64,000 nucleotides of DNA. It comes from Caldifarciminota bacterium UBA6260. Its GTDB lineage: Bacteria > Hydrothermota > 32-111. Positions within the stretch are counted from its first letter, which is position 1; every line of letters starts with the position of its first letter. Both the position numbers and the translations under genes were made by a program. Below are positions 9,629-16,784 of this stretch, piece after piece. The notes beneath the pieces were generated by a model. It saw nothing but the letters and a program-made list of their open reading frames with translations, had not been told where the DNA came from and did no database searches. The stretch lies in contig DJVI01000018.1 in the NCBI GenBank assembly GCA_002441125.1, positions 1 through 64,000 on the forward strand, in the 5' to 3' direction.

Positions 9629-9739
9629 TTACATTTGTTTATAAAATGCTATGTATAACTTATCTGGTTTTATTTTAACACCACTATATTTTATTGACTG
9701 GCCATTTTTTGTTGAAAAGTGAGGAATATAAGTTCTTAT
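9629..9739 (-). pseudogene. Decayed N-terminal remnant of a DUF6884-like gene
   Basis: Read on the minus strand from 9739 the frame begins IRTYIPHFSTKNGQSIKYSG and continues KIKPDKLYIAF before a TAA at 9629. It aligns with the start of the intact gene at 12923-13339 (MRIYITHCSAKKDQSL, VTPDKLYTAI). The initiator ATG has become ATA and only about 36 codons remain. The DNA similarity continues upstream into the attC-like site at 9766, so this is the stump of a whole duplicated cassette, not a chance match. Confidence 0.75.
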
Positions 9740-9765
9740 TTTATTTCCTCCAAGTTACGATTTTT

Positions 9766-9846
9766 ATATAACACATTTACTTATAAAAGAAGTTACCGAA
9801 GGCAATTTGGGCAAAGCGTAGAGAAACGTTTTATCCGCTATTATGT
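9766..9846 (-). repeat. attC-like recombination site 1
   Basis: In cassette direction the site runs from an ACATAAT box (9846-9840, a decayed RYYYAAC) to GTTATAT (9772-9766). The arms GGATAAAA and TTTTATAA can pair, and the centre (9792-9811) is GTTACCGAAGGCAATTTGGG on the plus strand, one base from sites 3 and 5. Between the box and the preceding gene lies a small hairpin (TTGC TTC GCAA). The AAC-to-AAT change suggests the site may be inactive. Confidence 0.65.
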
Positions 9847-9915
9847 GACCCAAAGAGCAAGGTTGCGAAGCAACTGCAAAGTTCAGCTTGGCGGATATTA
9901 TTTTTTTCCTTTCCA

Positions 9916-10623
9916 TTAAATTATCCTCTCCCTGTGACTAAAACATAAATCCAGTTTATCTGGGAAGACTCTAAACCCTGTGCCGTGGTCGTGTGGTCTG
10001 CCATCAGGATATTGTCCAATCCTTATATCTACAAGAATTATGCCGTCTTTTAATAATTGAACAAAATTATTAAAATCAAATCCACTCAATAACCATGCTT
10101 CGTTGAACCAAAATTCTTCATCAGAACCTTTACCTCTCACTTCTGCCTTTACATATAATAATTTTGGGAGCTTTCTTTCAAAAGAGTTTTTCAGTGTTTC
10201 TTTATCCCAATAAGCTACAATTTCATTACTTGATGTGATGAGATTTATTCTATCTTCTTCAATACTAATTTTGAACCCAGATCTTCCTTTTATGATATTG
10301 AAATTTAAAGCATTTACTGTGGTTTCTAATCTTTTTGTCCCCTGTTTCTTTGTAGAGGCATAGCCAAATTTTTCAAGCAGTAAAGAATTGGCTCTCGTTG
10401 GAAGAGGCGATTTTGTAAATAGCGTAAGCATGCTTGATGCATTTTTTCTTGCTGATTTTAGTTCAATCATTGCGGAATTGGGGCCAGGTATGTTATTTTC
10501 TGTGATTCCCAAAAGGTCTTCTAATGTCTTTCCTATACCTGTATTACCAACCCTATGGGTTTTTATCCATCCCATATCGCTTATTTTTTTCAGTTTTTCT
10601 ATCAACTCATTGTATCCTTTCAT
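9916..10623 (-). CDS. MvaI/BcnI-family type II restriction endonuclease
   Basis: 235 residues. The frame opens at 10638, but the Met at 10623 (MKGYNELIEKL) is the likely start because its ATG overlaps the upstream methyltransferase stop as ATGA. The segment GNTGIGKTLEDLLGI followed by PGPNSAMIELKSARKNAS is the hallmark of the MvaI/BcnI family (CCNGG-type sites), with the catalytic E-L-K inside. DHGTGFRVF near the C-terminus fits the conserved late His. These enzymes work as monomers that nick each strand in turn. It pairs with the methyltransferase encoded just upstream, and together they form one cassette ending in attC-like site 1. Confidence 0.8.
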   Translation of the reverse strand: MKGYNELIEKLKKISDMGWIKTHRVGNTGIGKTLEDLLGITENNIPGPNSAMIELKSARKNASSMLTLFTKSPLPTRANSLLLEKFGYASTKKQGTKRLETTVNALNFNIIKGRSGFKISIEEDRINLITSSNEIVAYWDKETLKNSFERKLPKLLYVKAEVRGKGSDEEFWFNEAWLLSGFDFNNFVQLLKDGIILVDIRIGQYPDGRPHDHGTGFRVFPDKLDLCFSHRERII

Positions 10624-11525
10624 AATGGGGGCCTCCAAAAGTCAAGTATATATTCAAAAGTTGTGCTAAGAGTTATGTAATTGCTCGGCCAGCCAAATAT
10701 ACCGACCTTGTTTACTAAATTTCTTTTATCCCAGATGATAATATTCCTAAGTTCATAACCTACTTTTTCCATTGCCTCAATAATATAACTATGCGTTGGA
10801 TAACGACGATTATTTTCCCACAAATCATTTACATTAATTACACAATGAGCCTTTGGTTTCAAGAGTGGTAATATCCCTTTATAAATTTCGGAAAGTGCAT
10901 ATACATACTCCTTAATTTTCATTGTGCCAAGGTCTCTGGGATTATCTGAATATTGCTGGACCTTCTTATAGTGTTTTTTTTCTCGAAGGTCACTTCTTAA
11001 ACTTTTATTCAGTCTTTCGTGATTTAACATATTTGCATAAGGAGGAGAAGTAACACACAATGAAACTGTTTCTTCATTAATATATTTTGGAATATTAATT
11101 GCATCATCACAGATTGCAATTTGTTTCGTACCATGGGTAAAAAGTGACATATCTAATTGTGATAATCTTTTATCAGTGAAGTCTATATATTTTTGATTAA
11201 GGTCAAATCCTACGGCATTCCTTTCTAAATCTCGTGCCGCAATAAGAGTGGTTCCAATACCTACAAACGGGTCTAATACCAATTCTCCTTCGTGAGTAAA
11301 AAGTTCTATGCATTTTTTAGGTAAGGCAATTGGGAATACCGCAGGATGTATGTCTTTATCTCTGATGTCTCTCCCCTCATAATAAAGTTCCCAAATAGCG
11401 ACCTGACCTTTTACCCATTCTTTTGGAGTAAGACAATTTATATGACTATCAGGACAAGAGCAAGTCTTTTTAAATCCGATGTCTAATTTCATACTGATAT
11501 TTTCATTCATAGTTTTAGTATTCAT
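10620..11525 (-). CDS. DNA methyltransferase (probably N4-cytosine) of the MvaI/BcnI-type system
   Basis: 301 residues with GGAGG before the ATG. SAM-binding motif I is LDPFVGIGTT (about residues 83-92) and catalytic motif IV is TSPPY (about 160). TSPPY is typical of N4-cytosine methylases, which fits a CCNGG-type partner nuclease. Motif X/I comes before motif IV, unlike the usual beta-class order. The N-terminus has Cys/His residues (CSCPDSHINC) of unclear role. It overlaps the nuclease by ATGA. The gene starts 30 nt after the GTTATAT core of attC-like site 2, as expected for the first gene of a cassette. Confidence 0.8.
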   Translation of the reverse strand: MNTKTMNENISMKLDIGFKKTCSCPDSHINCLTPKEWVKGQVAIWELYYEGRDIRDKDIHPAVFPIALPKKCIELFTHEGELVLDPFVGIGTTLIAARDLERNAVGFDLNQKYIDFTDKRLSQLDMSLFTHGTKQIAICDDAINIPKYINEETVSLCVTSPPYANMLNHERLNKSLRSDLREKKHYKKVQQYSDNPRDLGTMKIKEYVYALSEIYKGILPLLKPKAHCVINVNDLWENNRRYPTHSYIIEAMEKVGYELRNIIIWDKRNLVNKVGIFGWPSNYITLSTTFEYILDFWRPPL

Positions 11526-11554
11526 ATTTTTTATCCTCCGCTAAGCCGAATTTT

Positions 11555-11634
11555 ATATAACGTCCTACTGATAAAAGAAGTTGCCGAAGGAAATTTGGGC
11601 AAAGCGTAGAGAAACGTTTTATCCGCTGTTATAT
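11555..11634 (-). repeat. attC-like recombination site 2
   Basis: The outer boxes are a perfect inverted pair: ATATAAC (11634-11628) and GTTATAT (11561-11555) in cassette direction. The inner arms GGATAAAA / TTTTATC pair. The centre is GTTGCCGAAGGAAATTTGGG (11580-11599 on plus), one base from sites 3 and 5. It is nearly identical to site 1 over about 80 bp, including the sequence beyond the box (GACCCAAAGAGCAAGGTTGC on plus). With its intact boxes it is the best candidate for an active site. Confidence 0.75.
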
Positions 11635-11745
11635 GACCCAAAGAGCAAGGTTGCGAAGCACCGAAGCCTTTTATACAATAAATGACCAAACTGAGTGAGT
11701 TATTACACAAAGTGCAACAGAGTTATTCGAAACAATGGCATCTTT

Positions 11746-11982
11746 CTACACTTTTATTATTCCAATAACTCCAAGTATCGCTACGACTAAACCTATTACA
11801 CCAAGTAAACCCAAATATTTGAGTTCTTCTTTAAGATATTTAAAATGTGCAAAGAACGCGAAGAAACAAAAGTAGAATAGCTGCCAAGAATCGTGTAAAC
11901 TAAATGCTTGGAAGCCAAGGAATCCCAAAAAGCCCAAAAAACCGTTCATCCAAAGTTTTTTATTCTGTTTTTCTTTTTCCAT
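11746..11982 (-). CDS. DUF3796-like small membrane protein
   Basis: 78 residues. Hydrophobic with two or three membrane spans: GFLGFLGFLGFQAFSL near the N-terminus, then an aromatic stretch, FYFCFFAFFAHF, and a C-terminal span LGLLGVIGLVVAILGVIGI. The repeated FLGFLGF pattern with HF matches the DUF3796 family. A clear GGAGG lies before the ATG. It is a typical integron-cassette passenger of unknown function. A promoter copy (12097-12124) lies about 115 bp upstream and probably drives it. Confidence 0.65.
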   Translation of the reverse strand: MEKEKQNKKLWMNGFLGFLGFLGFQAFSLHDSWQLFYFCFFAFFAHFKYLKEELKYLGLLGVIGLVVAILGVIGIIKV

Positions 11983-12096
11983 ATTCTTATTTTACCTCCA
12001 AATTTTCAAATATTTCTCTTCAAGCAATCACTCGTTTTCACATAATATTCCCAAGCATAAAAATAAGTCTTTTAAGCAAAAATTTATCTATTTTTT

Positions 12097-12124
12097 ATTG
12101 TATATCTATTCAATTAAATGTCAA
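12097..12124 (-). promoter_or_regulatory. Recombinase-type promoter, third (eroded) copy
   Basis: TTGACA (12124-12119), 16-bp spacer, TACAAT (12102-12097). The -35, spacer (TTTAATTGAATAGATA) and -10 nearly match the promoter of the truncated recombinase at 20143 (16 bp spacer there too). Here the ATG expected 6 nt after the -10 is lost (reads ATAGAT), so only the promoter part of the recombinase module seems to survive. It now lies ahead of the DUF3796 gene. Confidence 0.65.
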
Positions 12125-12128
12125 GAAA

Positions 12129-12219
12129 AATTAACCTAAATTACACTTAAAAGAAGTCTTTGCAAAGCAAAAATTTGGGTGAGCGATTTAAAGCAAGAAT
12201 CTTTTTATGGTTCTTTATA
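12129..12219 (-). repeat. attC-like site 7 (decayed, read through by the GIY-YIG gene)
   Basis: The downstream box is GTTAATT (12135-12129). The central AAAATTTGGGTGAGC and AAAAGAAGT stretches match the other sites, and the whole aligns with site 6 (both contain CTTTTTATGG in the far arm). The far box, expected near 12213-12219, has decayed from GTTATAT to TTTATAA. The last ~24 codons of the GIY-YIG gene lie within this site. Confidence 0.55.
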
Positions 12220-12920
12220 AGTTTTATCCATTCTTTAGTGCACTTGATTGCCTTTAAAATAGTTTTTTTATGGTTTTCGTCTATTCCGTTTGCTTTTAGA
12301 TGCTGCACTAACCATAACCCACTATTCTTTATTTGCATTTTAGGAGAGTAATTCCCCAACCACCTATCAGACTTTTTGCACGAATCGCAACTTGCCACTG
12401 TTCCAATAAGCAATCTCTCAAGTGTTTTTCTTTCAGATTGACTGTCAATTTTGATGAATCTAAAATAAAATCTATCTCTAAGTGTCTTTGTAATTGCTGA
12501 TTCTATTTCGTTTTCCTTATCTATATTTCGTTTATTTCCAAAAGATTTTATATTTTTACTTTTCGTAAAATCTATCTCCCAAATTGGCAAATACTCTTTA
12601 TATTTTTTTTGTTTGTTTATTAATGCTCTTCCAATATTTTTTCTGAAAATGCTTCTATCAGAAGGTTTAGGCTTATTTTTGTCAAAGTTCATTTTTGATT
12701 CACACAAACCCAAAAGGTAGTGTTCCGTAATACGGCTTCTGAAATTTCCCTGTTTTTTATGAGTGCCAATTCTAACTATTCTTAGTTTATTTTTCCCATG
12801 GCCCCAAATTTCGTCTTTTTCATAAAAGAAATATATTCCATTTTCGGGCAATTTTTCTAACTTGAAAGGATACTTAATTATCGGCAGTTGTTCTAATTGT
12901 TCATGTAACCATTTACACAT
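12147..12920 (-). CDS. GIY-YIG-type nuclease-like protein
   Basis: 257 residues. The N-terminal ENGIYFFYEKDEIWG followed by RIVRIGTHKKQGNFRSRITEHY is a GIY...YIG-like module (GIY, then RIG, then Arg and His residues), as in GIY-YIG endonucleases used in restriction. A CDSC pair (about residues 178-181) may bind zinc. The stop lies inside attC-like site 7, so the final ~24 residues (from about HKKILALNRSP) are encoded by recombination-site DNA and the protein may once have ended earlier. It starts 2 bp after the DUF6884-like gene, forming a two-gene cassette. Confidence 0.6.
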   Translation of the reverse strand: MCKWLHEQLEQLPIIKYPFKLEKLPENGIYFFYEKDEIWGHGKNKLRIVRIGTHKKQGNFRSRITEHYLLGLCESKMNFDKNKPKPSDRSIFRKNIGRALINKQKKYKEYLPIWEIDFTKSKNIKSFGNKRNIDKENEIESAITKTLRDRFYFRFIKIDSQSERKTLERLLIGTVASCDSCKKSDRWLGNYSPKMQIKNSGLWLVQHLKANGIDENHKKTILKAIKCTKEWIKLIKNHKKILALNRSPKFLLCKDFF

Positions 12921-12922
12921 TT

Positions 12923-13339
12923 TTACACTTTTATCTCCTTATTTACAATCTCATTTAAATGAGTAAATAGTTTTATTCTTTTTTTTAGTTTTGTTTCCTT
13001 TAATAAACTCTTATACAATTTATGAAAACGCGCTGGGTTACAATAAAACCATATTTCATCATAGCCTTGGAGTTTTTGATCAAAATCATTTAAAAGGTTT
13101 CTGAATTCCTGCTCTGTAACTTTGTTAGGATGTTTATCATACCACTCGTGTTTTCTCTTGGGGAACCAAACGCCATATAAATCTGAAAAAATAGCCCAGT
13201 TGACATTTTTCTTCTTACATTCGTTCATAAAATGTTGAGTTGGAATTGCAGTGTATAACTTATCTGGAGTTACTTTATCACCACTAACTTTTAATGACTG
13301 GTCCTTTTTGGCTGAACAGTGAGTAATATAAATTCTCAT
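12923..13339 (-). CDS. DUF6884-like protein (HCSAKKD family)
   Basis: 138 residues. The N-terminus YITHCSAKKD resembles the C-S-x-x-K motif of DUF6884 and related proteins, and VNWAIFSDLYGVWFP corresponds to their WxILSAKYGFL segment. GYDEIWFYCNPARFH is a likely core strand. The family is common beside nucleases and is related, to my memory, to domains of tRNA/DNA base-modification enzymes, but its reaction is unknown. It is co-transcribed with the GIY-YIG gene. A truncated duplicate exists at 9629-9739. It starts 27 nt after the core of attC-like site 3. Confidence 0.55.
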   Translation of the reverse strand: MRIYITHCSAKKDQSLKVSGDKVTPDKLYTAIPTQHFMNECKKKNVNWAIFSDLYGVWFPKRKHEWYDKHPNKVTEQEFRNLLNDFDQKLQGYDEIWFYCNPARFHKLYKSLLKETKLKKRIKLFTHLNEIVNKEIKV

Positions 13340-13365
13340 TTTATCCCTTCCATGTTACAAAATTT

Positions 13366-13451
13366 AATTAACACATTACTGATAAAAGAAGTTGCCGAAG
13401 GCAATTTGGGTGAGGCTCTGCAAGAGCCGACCCGTTTATCCGCTGTTAGGC
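13366..13451 (-). repeat. attC-like recombination site 3
   Basis: The box GCCTAAC (13451-13445, a perfect RYYYAAC) lies 12 nt after the stop of the preceding methyltransferase, and GTTAATT (13372-13366) lies 27 nt before the next gene. The arms GGATAAA / TTTATC pair, an inner GGCTCTTGCAGAGCC (13414-13428) is a second perfect hairpin, and the centre is GTTGCCGAAGGCAATTTGGG, identical to site 5. Confidence 0.75.
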
Positions 13452-13463
13452 GATGGGGCGATT

Positions 13464-14150
13464 TCATTTTTTCACCTTCTGCATTATTATCAAATACTTG
13501 AAACCTCTCAGATAGAAATTATATCTTTTTGCTCTCTCATGCCAAACTGGGGTATTCGATGTTTGGTTATGTCTCGATACGCAGACAATATCAACAGGTT
13601 TAAAGTAGTGCTCAAGAATAGAATACAGTTTAAATCCTACAGGCACAAATTTCTTCTTCTTTGCTTGGTCTCCAATAAGCCAAGCGATATACTTTCCCGG
13701 TTTCAAAACACGATACATCTCTTTTGCCACCTTCTCCAATTCTTCAAAAAATCTCGAATCTTCGCAAGATATATTTCCAATGTTATCGGGGTGGTCATTA
13801 TATTTTATGTTGTCTGAATACGGGGAATCTATAAAGATAAAATCCGCCGCATCGTTATCTAATGGCAATTTTCTTGCGTCCGCTTGCTTTATATCGTCTC
13901 TATACGGGACAATATCAAAGCCCATACAATTTCTATTTTCTTCTTTACAAACATCTATGGTAGTCCCACTTCCGCACATTGGGTCAACCACTAAATCGCC
14001 TTCTTTCGTATATCTCTGGATAAGATTCCATATAATAAATGCGGGTGTTACTCCACGATACTTGTTGTCGCCGTGCGGTCTGTCTCCATAATTTTGGGTC
14101 GGAAAGTCCCACAATGTTGTCGTTTCAAATTTGGGTTTATTAGTCCTCAT
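13464..14150 (-). CDS. DNA methyltransferase, second methylase of the BsaWI-type system
   Basis: 228 residues. SAM motif I is VVDPMCGSGTT (about 53-63) and motif IV is FIDSPYSDN (about 105-113). The start (TTLWDFPTQNYG, then KYRGVTPAFIIWNL) is characteristic of a compact amino-methyltransferase family with motif X/I before IV. The SPY catalytic motif suggests N4-cytosine or N6-adenine methylation. Its start overlaps the end of the BsaWI-type nuclease by 11 bp. It is the last gene of a three-gene cassette and ends 12 nt before attC-like site 3. Why this system has two methylases is unclear. Confidence 0.75.
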   Translation of the reverse strand: MRTNKPKFETTTLWDFPTQNYGDRPHGDNKYRGVTPAFIIWNLIQRYTKEGDLVVDPMCGSGTTIDVCKEENRNCMGFDIVPYRDDIKQADARKLPLDNDAADFIFIDSPYSDNIKYNDHPDNIGNISCEDSRFFEELEKVAKEMYRVLKPGKYIAWLIGDQAKKKKFVPVGFKLYSILEHYFKPVDIVCVSRHNQTSNTPVWHERAKRYNFYLRGFKYLIIMQKVKK

Positions 14151-14835
14151 TTTTTAACAACCTCTTTAAATCATCTATAAAATGCTCGAAAAGTTTAACT
14201 TTGTTACTCTCTTCTATTTCTTCTTCAGTTAAAACATAACTGCCATCTAAATCTACTTCCACTATTGCCCTGCCCTTTTTGGTTGGCTTCTTTTGTATTA
14301 ATGTTCCATCTTCATCTGGTGTTATGAAATAAACTTTAATGTGTTTTGTCGCTTCATCTTGAAAGAGCTTGAGTTTCCAATATCCAGTTTGTGCGATTCT
14401 TTCTCTTAAAGTCACTTTGCTTGAAATGGCGGCCAGAACCTTTTGATTCTGGGGTTTGTAAATGATGATATCAGCATCGGGTAAATGTAACCCAAATTCT
14501 CCATAGTCAATAGCTAAATTCCGTTTTACTTGACTCAACTCTTTGGATAGATTCGTACTTCTTTCCAGTTGGTTGCCATTAACAACTTTTAATCCAAGTT
14601 CTTCGACTTCATCTGTGATAATGTATTGGACTAACTTTTCTAGATTTTTTCCTTTGAAAGCTCGCCAACTCTGTTCGTGGTCTCCATTAGGAGTAGGGTG
14701 TTTCAACCAGTCCTGCTTATGAATCTCTTTTGCTTCTTTCAACAGTTCTGAGATGTGTTTGTATGTTTCTGCTCCATATTGTTTTTTCTTTTCCAGATAC
14801 AACTTTTTCAAATCCTCGAATTTCATATTTCTCAC
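14140..14835 (-). CDS. BsaWI-family type II restriction endonuclease
   Basis: About 230 residues. QSWRAFKGKNLEKLVQYII, then LHLPDADIIIY and VLAAISSKVTLRERIAQTGYW, match the BsaWI family (sites with a CCGG core). The metal-binding set is probably E66, D122 and the S139-K140 of ISSK. YFITPDEDGTL and DLDGSYVL are further family marks. The start is either GTG at 14835 (GTGA overlap with the upstream methylase) or ATG at 14826. It lies between two methyltransferase genes with overlaps on both sides, so all three are one transcript and one cassette. Confidence 0.8.
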   Translation of the reverse strand: MRNMKFEDLKKLYLEKKKQYGAETYKHISELLKEAKEIHKQDWLKHPTPNGDHEQSWRAFKGKNLEKLVQYIITDEVEELGLKVVNGNQLERSTNLSKELSQVKRNLAIDYGEFGLHLPDADIIIYKPQNQKVLAAISSKVTLRERIAQTGYWKLKLFQDEATKHIKVYFITPDEDGTLIQKKPTKKGRAIVEVDLDGSYVLTEEEIEESNKVKLFEHFIDDLKRLLKNED

Positions 14836-16196
14836 TCTTTTAGTCCAATGACAATATATTCTATAGGATAAGCTTCAAAGTTTGCTTCATGGTTATTGGC
14901 AAATCTGCCTGTTTTTTCATCCCTCTTTTGTGGAAGAATTTTAGATGGGATCTCTCTTTTTAATAGTCTATCGAATTTAAAACCAGAGTACTGCAAACTC
15001 TCGGCAAAAACTTCAGCGTTTAGTATATCAATACCCTTCAATTTCGTATCACCGATGACATAGCAACATCTACCACCATGTTTTAAAATTCTAAAACTCT
15101 CGTCGAACACCTCTTCCATATCAATGAAAAACGCCTCGATTTCTTTTGCCATTTTCTTGCTTTTTTTAGACATTTTATTAACTATATCCATAGCGATTGA
15201 ACTTCTTAATCTTTTGTTTTCGTACTTTTTGTAAGCTGTTCCAATAAATTCCTTCTTATACTCAGTCAAATCATCAGCTAAATCAAGCCATATAGTTGAT
15301 AATTGATGTAAGTCTGCATATTCATAACTGGTCACATAGGGACTTGAGGTTACAACTAAATCTACGGTTTCATCAGACACAGGTTGCTTTCTGGCATCTC
15401 CAATCTCAATATTTAAGTATTGATTTATATTTTTCCTTATTCTATCAGGAACGACCTCATAAAAAGCATCATTTCCACTTCGCATTTTCATTAAATGTCT
15501 TCGTAATGCATCATAAGGTTTGACTGATTTTTTCTCTAAATCTCTTGTTGGTTTTGTGCTTCCTTGAAGCCATATAGAACAGTTTTTTAAGATGTGGCTG
15601 AAGGCAACGAGAAAGAAATTTCTTATAACTTCATCATTTTCATCATAAATGACTCTTAATATTTTTCCAAGTTCATTTTTGTTTTCTTCTGTAAACCAGT
15701 AGTTAATTCTATCAATATGTTTTTGAGGGATTAATGGTTCAATCTTATCATTAAATAGTGTTATTTGTGTTCCATTTAAAACTTTTAATCTAGACATAAG
15801 TTGCTCAATTTTCTTATTGAGATATTCTGGTTCTATTGGTGTTGATTTTACCTTTGTAATGAGATGAGCAATTTTATTTATGTCTGTTCCACTTGCCTTA
15901 AATCCCCTAGAAATGGCAGTAACAATAGTCGTCCCACATCCCATAAATGGGTCGTTTATGTGGGCATCTTTATATGGAATATATTCATCAATTAACTTCT
16001 CAACCAATTGAGGAATAAACTTGGCTGGGTATCTATGGTAATCATGAGTCCATTTACCCGTATCCGATGGTTTGTATCCCGCAAATGACCAATCTTCATC
16101 TATCTTTTTTGTATTAAATAAGTTGATAATTTCCTTGCGCGACTTTGTTGTTTTGAACATTACGTCGTTTACGACCGTTTTCATCATTGTTTCCAT
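14832..16196 (-). CDS. DNA methyltransferase, first methylase of the BsaWI-type system
   Basis: 454 residues, ATG with AAAGGATGG upstream. Motif I is NDPFMGCGTT (about 82-91) after a conserved THDYHRYPAKFIP segment. Motif IV is VTSSPYVTSYEYADLHQLS (about 284-302), a TSSPY form typical of large N4-cytosine methylases. A ~190-residue helical insert between motifs I and IV is probably the target-recognition region. The gene begins 34 nt after the GTTAGGC core of attC-like site 4, as expected for the first gene of a cassette. It overlaps the restriction gene. Confidence 0.8.
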   Translation of the reverse strand: METMMKTVVNDVMFKTTKSRKEIINLFNTKKIDEDWSFAGYKPSDTGKWTHDYHRYPAKFIPQLVEKLIDEYIPYKDAHINDPFMGCGTTIVTAISRGFKASGTDINKIAHLITKVKSTPIEPEYLNKKIEQLMSRLKVLNGTQITLFNDKIEPLIPQKHIDRINYWFTEENKNELGKILRVIYDENDEVIRNFFLVAFSHILKNCSIWLQGSTKPTRDLEKKSVKPYDALRRHLMKMRSGNDAFYEVVPDRIRKNINQYLNIEIGDARKQPVSDETVDLVVTSSPYVTSYEYADLHQLSTIWLDLADDLTEYKKEFIGTAYKKYENKRLRSSIAMDIVNKMSKKSKKMAKEIEAFFIDMEEVFDESFRILKHGGRCCYVIGDTKLKGIDILNAEVFAESLQYSGFKFDRLLKREIPSKILPQKRDEKTGRFANNHEANFEAYPIEYIVIGLKE

Positions 16197-16230
16197 TTTA
16201 CCATCCTTTGTATTTATAAATCGCCCTTTC

Positions 16231-16319
16231 GCCTAACGTTCTTGGTGTATGCGAAGTCCCGAACGAAGTGAGGGATTTGGGTGAGGGCTTTAGCCCGAAC
16301 CGCATACACCGTGTTATGC
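16231..16319 (-). repeat. attC-like recombination site 4
   Basis: In cassette direction GCATAAC (16319-16313) ... GTTAGGC (16237-16231), the form closest to classical integron attC boxes. A perfect 10-bp inverted pair GGTGTATGCG (16244-16253) / CGCATACACC (16301-16310) forms the main stem, and a GGGCTTTAGCCC hairpin lies inside. It shares CCCGAACGAAGTGAGGG with the flank of site 5. The box lies 12 nt after the stop of the DUF6884 gene. Confidence 0.8.
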
Positions 16320-16331
16320 GATGTGCGTAGG

Positions 16332-16784
16332 TCATAGCGGAACTCCTCTTTTAATTGAACCATTAAGTTTACCCATCATGTATCCTATTCCTTTGCAATC
16401 ACTTAATGGGCTAAAAATTTCCTTTGATGAAAAAACTTCATTGGCCATTTCTACATAGTTTTTCCCACCTAAAATAACGATTCGTTCGTAGTTGTCCAAT
16501 TCCTTTTCCTTCACTTGGGCAAAAAGTTCCTTTGTAGTTATTGGGTTTGTCTTTCTGTCATTAAAACTTACATTATAAGGGCCGGTAACTAACTCATCTG
16601 GGAATAGAAATCCATATTTTGCAGACAGGATACACCACGAGGATGGATAAAACCTCATGGCATATTCTCTACACTTTTTAGCAAATGACCCAATATACAC
16701 ATATTCTGCTTTAGTGGGACCAGCTTTCGGATTCTTATCCCATATCTTCCTATTTCCGCATGGAACTATGCAAAGTGTTTTCAT
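16332..16784 (-). CDS. DUF6884 family protein
   Basis: 150 residues. The N-terminal CIVPCGNRKIWDKNP, then YVYIGSFAKKCREYA, WCILSAKYGFLFPDE and VTGPYNVSFND, are the defining segments of DUF6884. ILGGKNYV and the end (GIGYMMGKLN) also fit. The fold is probably alpha/beta with the conserved Cys near the active site; the reaction is unknown. Its ATG overlaps the stop of the Fe-S glycosylase-like gene (ATGA, 16781-16784), so the two act together. It closes the cassette before attC-like site 4. A distant homologue is at 12923-13339. Confidence 0.7.
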   Translation of the reverse strand: MKTLCIVPCGNRKIWDKNPKAGPTKAEYVYIGSFAKKCREYAMRFYPSSWCILSAKYGFLFPDELVTGPYNVSFNDRKTNPITTKELFAQVKEKELDNYERIVILGGKNYVEMANEVFSSKEIFSPLSDCKGIGYMMGKLNGSIKRGVPL

